Assembly: GCA_928212115.1 (NCBI GenBank)
Contig: CAKMRJ010003334.1
Location: 106,383,633 to 106,447,632, forward strand
Length of the DNA stretch: 64,000 nt
Source: Lactuca virosa
Taxonomy: Eukaryota > Streptophyta > Magnoliopsida > Asterales > Asteraceae
Reading direction: 5' to 3'
Shown here: positions 31,524-43,322 of the stretch, one piece after another
Position numbering within the stretch: the stretch's first letter is position 1
Layout of the letters: each line of letters begins with the position of its first letter
The notes under the pieces: model-generated
What the model saw: only the letters and a program-made list of their open reading frames with translations
The model's database searches: none
Told to the model about the DNA's origin: nothing
Made by a program: the position numbers and the translations under genes

Positions 31524-32500
31524 GAGCACGTTCATAGATCGTGAAAGGGACAGTAGTACCCACCAGTTCGGGTGCAACATTAAGGATATGGAAATCCATG
31601 GATTGGATTTCGGAATTACCCAGATGGATTATATCTGGTTGAGACAGTGATAAGCCTGTAGGATCGCCCCTACAGTTATGAGATCAGGGAAGTAATGGAA
31701 TTGCTTAAGGTCGTTGGTGTTATAAGGCTACCATCTGTTAGGTAGCAATCACTTTTAGCCTGGATTTGATGATGACAAGATTCGACGTATGGACCCGATC
31801 GGTTGGATCGGGAGGTTGTTAGAGCCACAGTGGCATGATAACTAGTGGCAGCTAGTTCCAGAGAAGGATTTCGTTCAGGAGTCGTGTGAGACGACTAAGT
31901 GGGAGCCCTTTGACTCCACAACCGGGCAAAAACCCGATATTTCAGATGATTGGTGACTGAATTGAGATCAGGGAGGTCTAGATAGATTTTGGGAAACAAC
32001 CAGGTAGCAGCATACTGCTTCAGACAGCTCAGTGTTTAAGCAGTTTCAACGTTTGGGCAATGTTAGCATTTGTGCTTCAGGTTGCGAGTACGGACGAAAT
32101 AACTAGATGATTGGGGAGTGACAAGTCACTCACAGCAGGAGTATCTGAGCCTTGGCCAGGTACAAGTGATCTGCAAAGATAATCAGGTATGTGATCCTGT
32201 TTTATAGTGGGAACCTCGAGTTATCAGAAGCTAAGTAGTCAGTTGAGGGATAAATAGACTAGATTCAACAATAATGATTCATTATGAGTGGTCTGTCAGG
32301 GATTCAGACCGTCTCGAGACAACAGATTTCAGACGGAGTAGATGTGATCGTGTTGCGAGGAATTCGTTTACCTTCGGGTTTTAGGGCTTTACGAAGATTA
32401 ACCACGGCTACCCTGGGAAGCCTAGGGTGTGCTGAGGATGGTGACCATGTTACTAGAGCGGTTGGGCGTGTAAGGAATGATTTCGAGGACGAAATCTAAT
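31524..32500 (+). other. Gypsy internal region up to pol end
   Basis: No long frame. Near the end, NDFEDEI and a stop just before the PPT match the last residues of plant Tekay/Del-type pol; the minus-strand gypsy element has the equivalent DFDDEV-stop at about 45207-45222. The rest is decayed beyond recognition. Confidence 0.5.
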
Positions 32501-32516
32501 TTAAGTGGGACAGAGT
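32501..32516 (+). other. Polypurine tract of gypsy element
   Basis: TTAAGTGGGACAGAGT directly before the 3' LTR. Confidence 0.75.
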
Positions 32517-35486
32517 TGTAACACCCCATTTATTTATTTAATAAAAAAATAAATTAATCGATGAATGAATCGTAGCCCAGAAATCAGTAATTATATGGCA
32601 GAGTGTTGGTCTCGAGGGGTTAATTGTCAGTTTTAGAAGTTTGGGGTTAAAAGTGTGAGTTCCAGGATTTAGTTTGTAAAGATTTTTAGAAGACAAGGGG
32701 TATTTGGTAAATTTTGGGCCAAATATGAAAAGGATTGGTAGGGGAGGGGCTGTATTGTAAATCTCGGACCTAATTTGTAATGTATTTAGATGGCAGGGGT
32801 TAAAAAGGTAAAATATGGATTACATTTGAATAAAAAGGGCATGGAGGGACTGTTATTGCCATTATGGCAAACTCTTGAGTGGAGCCGGGTATAAAGGGTT
32901 AAGCAAACCCTAACCCTAACTCATTTCTCTCTAGCCGCCATGTGAAGACTCCAGCCGTCGCCTGCCTTCCTCTTCGCCATCTCTACCGTTGTCGGACGTC
33001 GGGTTGCCGAGAAGAACCGCCGAGATCGACGCCGCCATTGGAAAGGACCGGTCGAAGGGTCGTGGTTGGGTCTCAAGATGGACAGCACCGTTACGCGGCT
33101 ATTTCACCAAGTGTGGTTGCCGCCACTTCGCTTCTACGATCTCCGGCGCCATCATTGTTGATGAGGATTCAAATCGACCACCGTAAGGACCGACTGCCAC
33201 CTACGCCGTCGGTGGAGCCACAAGATCAGTCGACGACGAGGCCGGGAGCCGCCAACCGCCATTGTTACTTTACTGTTGCCGCCGTCGGGGAGATGGAGCG
33301 TGGTTGTCGCTTTTGTTCGGTCATTAGCCGTTGCTGCCACCTTCGTGGGTCTCTGTCGTTCGTTGAATGCCACCATGTGGGTGGCTGCTTTCGGAGTCCG
33401 AGCAAAATGCATAGGGGTTGCTACCCTAGTTTGCCGCCGCTAGCCACCGTAGAGGGTGGATGTGCGTGCTTTGGTGTTTGTGGTTTATTGATACAGTGGA
33501 GTGGGTGTTGTGTGGGGATTGTTTGATGGCCGGGAAATGGAAAAAATACCCACCATGGCCGCCAGCCATGGTGGCTGCCACAACATGCCGCCGCCGGCCA
33601 CCGCTAGGTCATTATCTATATGTGTTTGTATTAGTACGTGTGTGTGTGTATGATTATGGGAGTTAGCATTGTAAAATGTAACTAGAAAGAAGAATAATGA
33701 AAAGAAATTGAAAACCACCACCTTAGGGTGGTGGCTGCCGCCGTGTCGGGTGGCGGTGTGCTTGCCTCGTTGAGTTCGATTCGTTTAGGGTGCTTGAAAC
33801 CCTAATGGGCCTTGTAAGCCCTAATTGACCCATTAAAACCCTAACGGGCTTAATGATATTCTAGTGGGCCTAATAGGCCCAATAAAGCCCTAATTGACCT
33901 AAAGCCCAACAAATTGATAAATGGGCTAGTTTTTGGGTTGGAAACCCTAATTAGGGTTTGGAAAACCCTAATGCCAATAAAACCCTAATTTGGGGAATTA
34001 ACCGGGGCACACATGAATTATTTAATAACTTGAGATATTAAATAATAATCATTGGCAAAGATTAATCTAAGAAATATTGGACTTAATGGATTAAGTCCTT
34101 AGAGGATTAAGTCCTTAATGGGTTAAGTGAGAAACACTTAACCCTAATCGTCATTTCATGTGAAACCCTAATTTCACTTGGGTTTATTGTTGGGCCTCTT
34201 TACTGGGCCTTGATGATTGGGTTATTAATGGGCCATCCAAAGTCAAACAATTGGACTAGAATAATTTAATGGGCCTAGGGTAAGGCCCATGTAAGGGGTT
34301 TGGGCCCAATTTGGAAAATTGGGTCATAGATGGGCCATAGTTTGGGCCTTAATGATTATATGATGTTGGGCCTTAGAATAAGACCATGTAAAGGCTTGGG
34401 CCCAATTTGGAAAATTGGGCCATATGTTGGGCTTTGATTTCCTAGTTGACTTTGGGCCTATGGATTGGGCCTTGGGCTTGCATAAAGCCAAGCTTGGGGT
34501 AATGTAGTAATTATCCAAAGTATGTACTCATGGTTATGCAGTGGAACCCAATTATTAATTTTGTGTTATTTTGGTGTTGACAGTTCGGGAATCAGTCATC
34601 CAGCAGCTGGGGTTGAGTCTGCGGGACTTCAGCAGTGTGGGATTGTATCTACGAGACTTCAGCAGTGTGAGGTGAGTTACCTTCCAGTGGCGGTGGGTCT
34701 GCGACCACAATGTCGGCCCACCAGTAGGAGTTGTATGTTAGATGATTGTCTTTATGATATTCATCTAGGTTGCTGCTACCTGATATGTTTTCTGTTCTAG
34801 CATGTTATGATGTTATGTGATAGTGGTAGTAGGAGGTGAAATAGTCCCCGGTTACCGGTCGACAGGACCGAAGGGGTAGGCCAGCACCCAGATATGCTAG
34901 GTAGTATGTGATTTATGTTTATATGCTAGGGTTTATGTAGTAGTGATAGGGGTGAAATAGTCCCCGGTTACCGGTTGAAAGATACCGAAGGGGAGGCCAG
35001 CTCCCAGTTATCGGTTGAAAGATAACGAAGGGTAGGCCAGCACCCAAATATGCTAGGCAGTCACCGGTCGAGAGGACCGAAGGGGGTAGGCCAGCACCCA
35101 TATATGCTAGGCAAGGTCACCGGTCGAGAGGACCGAAGGGGTAGGTCGGACACCCAGATATGCATGGCAGTATGTATGTTATATGATTGTATGGTATGTG
35201 GTATGATGGGGGAACTCACTAGGCTTCGTGCTTACGGTTTACAGTTTTGGTTTCAGGTACTTGTTTTCAAAGGAAAGGAGTCGGTTTGATCGCAACGCAT
35301 CACACTATGTTTTCCGCACATGAGATCTTTGGGATTACACTCTTATATGGTTTTATGATAATATGTTTTGATTATTGACACTTTGGTTTTGACATGAGAT
35401 ATTAATATGAATGTTTTTATACTGTTGGTTTTATATAATAACTTAATTAAAACGAAATTTTTGGTCTTGAATTTTGGGATGTTACA
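32517..35486 (+). repeat. 3' LTR of gypsy element (2,970 bp)
   Basis: Starts TGTAACACCCCATTTATT and ends GGGATGTTACA, followed by ATTTT. Same internal order as the 5' LTR: TATA (32890), start-stop ATGTGA (32940), telo-box and TGGGCC segment (33790-34460), tandem hairpins (34840-35170). Many substitutions and several indels separate it from the 5' LTR. Confidence 0.92.
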
Positions 35487-35491
35487 ATTTT

Positions 35492-35661
35492 GTAGGTAGA
35501 TTATTGTGACGCCTGACTCGATCCTGTACTTGAGGTCAGTACGATCATTGTTATAACTTCTTGTATTCCAGAGTACCAATGTACACAGAGATAAATTGTA
35601 AAATTTTTAAATGAAAAATGAAATTTTTGGTTTGTACTTCGTATAAAACCTGATCGTTACA
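35492..35661. other. Right part of an LTR-like remnant
   Basis: Continuation of 17913-18177 across the gypsy insertion. Contains AAAATGAAATTTTTGG and ends TGATCGTTACA, similar to gypsy LTR ends. No coding frame. Confidence 0.4.
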
Positions 35662-35757
35662 AGCTGTGAGGTCAAAAAGATGAATCGGTCTCCACAACTT
35701 AACACTTTCTTATTTTTGTATTTCTTTACTTCTATAATAGGTATACATAGGGTTGTA

Positions 35758-36720
35758 AACGAATCGAAGGAACACGAACAATGGCTTGTTCATGTTCGTT
35801 CGTTTAAGTTAGCCGAACAAACGAACGAACACGAACGGATAAACGAACGAGTTTTCTTGTTCATGGTCGTTCGTTTAAAAAATTATCTTGTTCATGTTCG
35901 TTCGTTTATCTCCGTGAACATGTTAAACGAACAAAGATAAACAAATATAATTGAGCGTATATGAACATAAACGAACATATAATATAGTTAGGGCTGTAAA
36001 CGAACTGAACGTTCGGCGAACCGTTCGTGAACTGTTCGGCGGAAAGTTCGTTTATGTTCGTTTATTTAATAAATGAACGAACATGAACACAAATTCTCGT
36101 TCGTTTGGTTAAACGAACGAACATGAACAATGGTTTCGTTCGTTCATTTACGTTCGTGAACGTTCGTTTATGTTCGTTCGTTTAAGTTATTTTATGTTCA
36201 TATATTTTCAATTGTCTTTTTATTACATTACTATATTATAGTTCGTTTATGTTCATATATGTTCAGTTGTGTTTGTTTATCTTGGTTCGTTTATGTTCGT
36301 TTAGCATGTTCACGAACATAAACGAACGAACATGAACAAGACAATTTGTTAAACGAACGAACATGAACAAGAAAATTCTGTTCGTTTATCCGTTCGTGTT
36401 CGTTCGTTTATCCGGCTAACTTAAACGAACGAACATGAACAAGCCTTTGTTCGTGTTCGTTCGGTTCGTTTACAGCCCTAAATATAGTTATATAAAAAAA
36501 TTGAACATAAATAAATATAAATAAACTTAAACGAACGTAAACGAACATCATAAACGACGTTCATGAACATACATAAACGAACAAGACAATTGTTCGTGTT
36601 CGTTAGTTTAATTAAACGAACGAGAATTTTTGTTCGTGTGCGTTCATTTATAAATAAACAAACATAAACGAACTTCCCGCAGAACGGTTCGCCAAACATT
36701 CAGTTTGTTTTACAGCCCTA
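35758..36720. mobile_element. Outer hAT-type MITE
   Basis: Terminal inverted repeats TAGGGTTGTAAACGAA and its counterpart ending TTTTACAGCCCTA, flanked by 8-bp near-duplicates GGTATACA (35750-35757) and GGTATAAA (36721-36728). Body is dense in GTTCGTTCGTTTA words that fold back on each other. Without the inner MITE it is about 460 bp. Eight-base duplications fit hAT transposition; no transposase is encoded. Confidence 0.8.
35989..36480. mobile_element. Inner hAT-type MITE nested in the outer one
   Basis: 492 bp, ends TAGGGCTGTAAACGAAC and GTTCGTTTACAGCCCTA, flanked by a perfect 8-bp duplication AATATAGT (35981-35988; 36481-36488). Same terminal sequence and the same GTTCGTTCGTTTA body words as the outer element. 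Confidence 0.88.
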
Positions 36721-36728
36721 GGTATAAA

Positions 36729-37290
36729 TGTTTATCAACTTCTAATAGTCTATCACCAATTAAAAATTAACGGACATTATTTCATCGATATCACTATTTT
36801 GTCGTCATATATGTTATTCCTATAGATGGCACTGCCAACCACCCTTCTATACAAATCCTATACAAAGAAATTACTATAAATATTATAATTTGTCTCTTCC
36901 TACAACCCTAGTATACGAAAAAAACTACTATGAACTATTTGTTCAAATTGTTTGAAGGCTTGCGGACATTAAAATTTACCATGAAAAGAACACTTATAAA
37001 CCATTACATAAACCTACTTAAAGAAAAAAGGAAATAATATTTCGCAATCGATCCCAAGAAAGTTACGAACAGTAGTAGTCATGATGTTAAAAACATATCC
37101 CATTTTAGCCATTAGCCATTTGTGCGATTCTCTTTACTTTTGCTATACCAGTCTTAGCATGTATTTAGCTCCATTTTGTAAATCACTATTTTAGAAGGCA
37201 ATTTACTTTAATACTTTTATAGCTCAAGGCCTTTTGATTTGAACTTGCATTTTAAGAAGTTTTACGATGTCCAAGTCGCAATCATATAGT
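36729..37290. other. No recognisable feature
   Basis: AT-rich, without an open frame, repeat or RNA signal I can identify. Confidence 0.5.
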
Positions 37291-38720
37291 CAGGGACGGT
37301 CCTGAGGATTCAAATGCCCAGGACGAACCGGAAAAAAAAGGCCCTAAGCCCTAACGTGTAACGACTAAGAATAAATAAACTATTGTTTAAAAACGACTAT
37401 AAACTTTATAGCAATAAACAAAGCAAAAACATAGTATTTTAATGAGTAATTACATATTGTAACAGCTAACCCACGATCCGTGAAGCTCTCATAGCATTCT
37501 TGATAGCAAATTGGTTGATCAACTCATCGTAATCTATACTATCTAAGATTTCGTTCTCGATAGATATCATGGCCAAACCGCTAAGTCTTTGCTGGTTCAT
37601 TGTTGAGCGTAAGTAAGATTTCAACAACTTCAATTTCGAAAAACTTCTTTCTGCAGATGTCACTGTTACTGGAATAGTCAACAATATTCTATATGCAATG
37701 CTTGCATTTGGAAAATAATCAAGTTCTTTCAAAAACTTCAAAACATCTATAGGGTTACTAAATTCATTGGTGTCCAATGCCTCAAATAATTTCAACTCTG
37801 TATAAAGTTCCTCGACATCAATATCTGATCTTTCTTTAAACTTGAGTGCGTTTTCAAGACGATGACAAGACGACTTAAGATCTTTATCTTCCTTTCCCTT
37901 CAAATTATGTGGAAATAAAAAATCAAATAATTTGTCATACTCTTTGAATTGTTCAAATCTTGTCTCGAGAAGAACTAGCTTGATCAACAATGTATAAGAA
38001 ATAATTGACTCTGAAATTCTCTTCGGCTGTAAATGAAACTTCTTCGCTGCTTGAACTCTCATCAAACCTTCTTTTCCTTTGAATCAAACGCTTTTGTGGA
38101 AATATTGGCTCAATACCCAATTCAATAGCAATCTCCTTAGCTTCAATAATTGCATTTGAAAAACCAATTTCTCTATAATCTTTGAAGTACTCAATCAATT
38201 TGTTTATTTCTTTAATAGCATTATCAACATGCATATCCTTTGATTGTAACTTTTTACTTACAATATTCACATGGTTTAATACTTGATACCAGATAACTGT
38301 TGATACCAAAAATTCAAAGTCACCAAATTCTTTTTCTGTCAATGAAGTTGCTTCACTTGCAACTGCAGCATCATTATCCTTTTCTCCAACTTCAAGTAAA
38401 GCTTCTCGTACATCAACAAGTTGCAGTTTAATAACCTTTACACTCTCAACCCGACTTTCCCAACGAGTTTGACATAATGACTTAAGACTCGAAGCTTTTA
38501 ACATTATCTTTCAAAATTTCCACATCTTAATAGAATTTGCAAAGATAGTATAAATACGTTGGATGAGTCCAAAATAGTTCTTTCCTTAAACGCACTTGTT
38601 AGCCATATCACATAATGTTAGATTAAGAGAATAACAACCACAAAGAGAGTAAAATGCTCTAGGATTTAGATCTAAAAATCTCCCTTGGTGCTTTCGTTTG
38701 CTCCATTATCATAGCCTTCC
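37291..38720 (-). pseudogene. hAT transposase (MYM-type/DUF4371 group), 3' part, decayed
   Basis: On the minus strand the text runs DNGAN, CGCYSLNLTLCDMANK, then LKSLCQTRWESRVESVKVIK, a helical middle part, and finally the hAT dimerisation domain (PNASIAYRILLTIPVTVTSA, ERSFSKLKLLKSYLRSTMNQ). A frameshift near 38050 separates the two large pieces (38504-37953 and 38065-37466), and stops break the upstream part (after NKCV and before MLKASS). The N-terminal zinc finger is missing. A possible element end, CAGGGACGGTCCTGAGG, lies at 37291; no matching right end was found. The protein would have cut and joined hAT ends. Confidence 0.85.
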
Positions 38721-39308
38721 CACGCATATCATCAATTTCAAGAAGACCAAGAGACTTTTAACTCCTCAAGTGTTAAATTTAATTGACGTGATTTTATGTG
38801 GCCCAATAAGATCTATAATTAGATTACACATGATTACATGTTCAGTTCATGTTTCCTTGGATGCATATCATTATTACATACTTGCATCAAATAGGCTAGC
38901 ATGCTTACTACATACAGACATGTTTTAAGTTCTATAAGTGCAATCAAAGAAACAGTAAGAACAAGTACACATCAATATCAATAATACTCCAATAAAGGGT
39001 CAGTAACAGTTCATCAAGGTGACAAATTACATTTATCACACTAAATATATAAAAATCATTTCGAATATAAAAATTCCACCCTTTAATTTCCTCCCATCTC
39101 TTTCTTGTACTCGTCCACCATACCAGCCCCCATAAAATAGACTTACACTTCACGCCCTTCCTTTTAAGCTATGTACATCAGCAGGGAAAATAAGTAAACA
39201 AAATGGTTTACAACTAATTTACCTTTCATTAAATTCCCTCAATTAATTAATCCATCATTAAATTTGAACACTTTGAAGGTGTTGGAGAGTTCTGGAATCT
39301 GGATACCA
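38721..39308. other. 3' flank of the zinc-finger gene
   Basis: No coding frame or repeat I recognise. The last 100-250 bp before 39309 are probably the 3' UTR of the minus-strand gene, but I cannot place a poly(A) site. Confidence 0.4.
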
Positions 39309-40391
39309 TCACTTCACAAGCTCCGAGACCCATCCAACATCCGGGTTTGAACCTTCTTCCGGATTCGGATCCACCCCTACCAGATTCTCCTTGCTCAACT
39401 TCTCAAACATCTTCGCCCTCAAACCCCTACCAGATTCCACTCTTTCCATGGCAGGTTCTTCCTCCACACACCCTTCTTCCCAGATATCGGAAAAGCCTAG
39501 ACCGGGTCGGGTTACAGGTCGGGTTGGAGTTGACGGCAGGCTGTAGAAACCCGACCGGGGTGAGGGAAGGGTCATACCCATTTGTAGGCTCCATGCGGTT
39601 GGCATAGATGGGGTTTTGTTGTTAAGCTGCAAACGCCGGAGAGATGATAACATATCGTTCACCGAAACCGAACCTAGTGACCGGCTGAGAGAGCTGTCCA
39701 TCGGAGACATCGGTGGGGACTCCGATGGGGGTGTGGAAGTCTCCGACGGCGAAGAGAAGAACGGCGGTAAGCCTTTTAGCGACGTGCCGTCGTAAGAATC
39801 AGTATGTGGACTGAGTACACGAAGTTGCTCCGGCGTATGAGCAAAGAAACACACACGTCTGCGGCAGTTTATTCCGTCCTTACACGGTTGCGTACGGTAC
39901 CGGCTTGGGTGGAGCCAACACTCGAAAACGCCGTGAGCAAACTCACAACCGTCTCCTTTCTTACAGTTTCCTTTACGGAACTCAGGACACGCAGTCCCGG
40001 AGTAACTGTATCTCCGGGGATCTCGGCGGCGAGCTTTTTCCGCTGGATGAGCGTACGGACAGTCGGTCCAATCATGCGACCGGCCACGAGCACACTTACG
40101 TACCTTAAACTCATACATCCGGAAACTATCACAAGCATAAGCCTCCGACGTGATGTCAAAATCCGTACAACCGGAGCCAGATCCATCTCCATCCAGGTCT
40201 TCTTCCAGATAGCGTCGGAGCGCGGCGTCGTTACGTAGGAAATAAGCGTAGTCTTCAATGGATGATAAGCTGTTTATGGTGGCATTAGGGCTTCGAGGAG
40301 AAAAGGGTGAAACTCCGGCGACAGAATCGTCCATGAGCGTCCATGGAGGTACATGAACCATCATACCATGCTGGTTTCCATCTCCGACCAT
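39309..40391 (-). CDS. RR-TZF tandem CCCH zinc-finger protein
   Basis: A 360-residue intronless gene starting at MVGDGNQHGMMVHVPPW; an in-frame Met 31 codons upstream lies at the TATA box and is unlikely to be transcribed. VHVPPW near the N-terminus is conserved in this plant family. Residues about 84-130 are the Arg-rich (RR) region with CARGRSHDWTDCPYAH. Finger 1 is C135-x7-C-x5-C-x3-H153; finger 2, after 16 residues, is C170-x5-C-x4-C-x3-H185, exactly the plant RR-TZF pattern. A Ser/Pro-rich tail follows, ending DVGWVSELVK. Family members bind AU-rich mRNA, sit in P-bodies and stress granules, and act in ABA, jasmonate and stress responses; closest in style to Arabidopsis TZF1-3. It looks intact. 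Confidence 0.93.
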   Translation of the reverse strand: MVGDGNQHGMMVHVPPWTLMDDSVAGVSPFSPRSPNATINSLSSIEDYAYFLRNDAALRRYLEEDLDGDGSGSGCTDFDITSEAYACDSFRMYEFKVRKCARGRSHDWTDCPYAHPAEKARRRDPRRYSYSGTACPEFRKGNCKKGDGCEFAHGVFECWLHPSRYRTQPCKDGINCRRRVCFFAHTPEQLRVLSPHTDSYDGTSLKGLPPFFSSPSETSTPPSESPPMSPMDSSLSRSLGSVSVNDMLSSLRRLQLNNKTPSMPTAWSLQMGMTLPSPRSGFYSLPSTPTRPVTRPGLGFSDIWEEGCVEEEPAMERVESGRGLRAKMFEKLSKENLVGVDPNPEEGSNPDVGWVSELVK

Positions 40392-40489
40392 TTTCTTCTC
40401 TTCTCGATCTGTGGTTTGTGAGTGGGTTATGGTGAAAGTGTGTTTTTTCTTCTTGCAGGTTTTGTGGGTTTCTACTTTCCACACTTCTC

Positions 40490-40499
40490 CATATATAAA
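40490..40499 (-). promoter_or_regulatory. TATA box of the zinc-finger gene
   Basis: Minus strand reads TTTATATATGG about 100 bp upstream of the chosen ATG, leaving room for a 5' UTR of about 70 nt. Supports the downstream start codon. Confidence 0.7.
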
Positions 40500-40793
40500 C
40501 CGCTGGGAGATAGTGGTTATGGTGTGTGTGGGGTGAGGTTGGTTGTTTAACCATGGTTAATAATTAGTAAATTATAACCCACTACTCTTTTGTAGCGAGA
40601 AGTTACACTAATACCCCGTTCCCCAGTTTTTATTTATATTAAGAGGCAAAGAGATGGTATGAAATAGAAGTTTACTCTCTTTTCCTTTCTCTTACTTCTC
40701 TTGCTTTTTTTTATCCTCCAAAAAATGGAAGGAAATTTTTTATAAAAAATAAGCTTTTTTTCGTTCCCTCTCAATTTTCTTTTTTTTTTTCAG
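40500..40793 (-). promoter_or_regulatory. Proximal promoter of the zinc-finger gene
   Basis: Only about 300 bp of single-copy-looking sequence separates the TATA box from the Mutator-like element. It contains a T-rich tract and GGTGTGTGTGGGGTGAGG near 40520-40540; no named element is assignable with confidence. Confidence 0.4.
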
Positions 40794-41634
40794 GACAAAA
40801 TTATAAAAATATAATTTATGGAAAATTATTATTTGGTCTAAAATATTTTGGAGTAGTATAATTACATAATTAGTCCAAAACTTTTATTTTGTTACGGTTT
40901 TAGTCATTAAATTTTTAGAACTTTTTATAATTACGTATTTGCTCTTATTAATATGACTTTTCTTATTATTTTTTTCCTAATTTTTTAATTTAAAAAAACA
41001 CAAAAAATACAAATAAAAATACAAATTCACCCCTACTATCACGCCTACCACAATCTCTTTAACATAAATACTACACATCTCTATCTTTCTCTCACTCCAT
41101 TGTGTCACCGAAAATCATCGCCACCTGCCGGAAACCACCGCCACCTACCGAAAACTACCACCATCTATCAAAACCATTATTGTATGTCGAAAACCAACAC
41201 CACCAGCCGGAACCACTGCCACAACCGTCATTCTTCCTCTAATTTGTCTCTCTTTCTATCCACTGTCTCTCTCCTTCTCTAGCCTCGCCGATGTTGAAAC
41301 ATCTCTTTCTGATTTCGTCGGAGTTCTGATCTGGAAATCCTTCTCGCCGGGCTTTTTTGAGAACGTTGTTGTCGTCGAAAAACCGATAGATCTCCAGCAA
41401 CGCATACGGAAAGGCCTTAGATCTTCGACAGAACCCTAACATTATTCGGCTCCGACTTATCGGTGTCGCCCATTTCGTCGCCGCTTTCGTATATAAGAAA
41501 CCCTAACTCAAGACTTTGTATATTCAGGTTTGCAGATCTATCGATCGATCTTGAGGTGGCGACGATGCTAAGGTTTCATTTTCGATTTCTGGAGATGACA
41601 ACGACGTAACCAAAGAAGATGAATGGTGATGGTG

Positions 41635-43320
41635 TGTAACATCCCAAAAATCATGATAAAAATTTTCATTTTTAAAACCATATCAAAAACCATAAGTCAT
41701 GCAAAACATAGTTTCCAAAAGCCATGATTATAAATCAGAGTATCCCAAAGTCACATGTTAAGAAAAATCTATGATGATGTGCACGATCAAGCCTTCGCCT
41801 TGCCCATCTCCTCTAAAGTACCTTAAACCAAGCTTAGTAAGTTCCCCCCAAAATACTCCACACAACAAAACATATACAATCATGCATGTTGGGTTCAATT
41901 AGTCATCGGACTGGAATACCCTCGGGTCCACAACCATCAGGCTAGAGTACCCCTAGCCCAATCAGTCATCAGACTGGATTGTCAATATGCAACGGGTCCA
42001 ATCAGTCATCGGATTTTAATGCCCTGATCTGTTGGCTTACATACAGAGCAGTAAAACCTTAACCCAAACCTCATTATGTCGACATATGCAACAGAAAAAC
42101 ATATAACCAGCAAACAGGTAATCATACATATCTACCAATCTAACAATTCACTATAGCATAGCAACATCCTATATACATGATACATAACATAACCTAGTGG
42201 GTCGGCATTGGTGCCTTCGACCTATGAGTACAATGAGGAAAACTCACCTTACAGTATGAAAATAGTTGAACAGATCACGGCTCCAGATGTTGTCTATACC
42301 GGTCACATATATACAATAAAAAAGGCACCTAACCTCAACTACTATTCAAATTACCCAAAATGCTCCTAAGTCAAACTTGGCCAACGGTCAAAGGTCAAAA
42401 TCCTTATTCAAAAGCCATCCAACCATTCGTCATGTTTGTGGCCATCTATTGGTCATGTTGTGGCCTTATACGACAAAATAATTGGAAATCATCACTCTCA
42501 CGTCGTGACACCTAAGTGATCACGACGTGAGGAACGCTCTGGACATATTTGATGAACAAAGCTCTTAATCCTTTTAAGATATGTAACCAACACTTCTAGA
42601 ATGTCTTATCTACTCCATTACATCATAAAAATCATGGATTTTTTGGACATGCATGTCCAATGCATTCCCCAAACACAAACTAGGGCACAAAAGGAAGAAA
42701 TGACCTTAAAAGCTCATGCATGAGTCTTAAAACTCAACCATACTCCAGATCTAGCACTTATATTACCCAAGGGACACTAGAGATCCATAAATTTGGCAAC
42801 TTTATGGATTCCAAACACTATATCATCTTATACATGAAAGATAAGGCATAAAAACCTAGATCTAAGCCTATAAACTCAAAAAGCAATAAACTTTGAAACT
42901 CACAAAGGTCCAGAAGGTATGTAGCTGATTCATGGTGAGACTTGAATGTAGAAATGATGAAATAGATGTTCTTCCTCTTCTTCTTCCTGGCTAGAATCAC
43001 CATAATTGAGCTCAAGATCAAATATGGGTGCTAGGGTTTCAAAGGGGAGTGTAAGGAGGTGATGGAGGATAAGGGTGGGCTAACCCTAGCCCTCACTTCC
43101 TCTAAATACAGAAATAAATCCCCAAAATTAGGGTTTACTTGCAGTCGCGTCTCACGTCGTGATCCATAAGGGCTCACATCCTGAGGATAAAAAACATGTG
43201 CGATTTTTCCATCTGGGCTCACGTCGTGACACCTTAGTGCTCACGTCGTGAGCAGGGTTTAAACTTTGAGAATTAAAGTTGAAATTCTAATATGGCGCTT
43301 ACCAAGAACTGGGTGTTACA
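41635..43320 (-). repeat. 3' LTR of minus-strand gypsy element
   Basis: Plus-strand start TGTAACATCCCAAAAATC, end GGGTGTTACA. Contains tandem units with CAGTC-ATCG-GACTG hairpins (about 41890-42030) and CTCACGTCGTGAC/TCACGACGTGAGG palindromes, including a perfect 12-bp inverted pair at 42497-42531. Confidence 0.92.
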
Positions 43321-43322
43321 AT
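43321..43322. other. Junction of gypsy 3' LTR and nested solo LTR
   Basis: The solo LTR begins two bases after the gypsy LTR end; the duplicated target ACAAT (43318-43322) spans the last three bases of the LTR and two bases of the internal side. Confidence 0.85.

Larger units (their letters stand above)
18178..35486 (+). mobile_element. Long-LTR Ty3/gypsy (Tekay/Del-like) element, non-autonomous, with nested copia
   Basis: Two direct LTRs of about 3 kb (18178-21248; 32517-35486), a tRNA-Met PBS, a PPT, and a perfect 5-bp target duplication ATTTT on both sides (18173-18177; 35487-35491). The internal part is only about 3.8 kb after removing the nested copia element. It holds a recognisable RT C-terminus (30688-30945) and the pol end typical of plant chromovirus-like gypsy elements (DFEDEI stop just before the PPT), but no intact gag or pol. 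The two LTRs differ at many sites, so it is older than the copia element inside it. Confidence 0.92.

Noticed and set aside
37291..37330. Complete hAT element with both ends
   Set aside because: A plausible left end is present, but I found no matching inverted right end near 38720-39300, so only a fragment is claimed.
39869..40258. Overlapping frames within the zinc-finger gene
   Set aside because: They are shadows of the real gene in other frames; no start context or domain.
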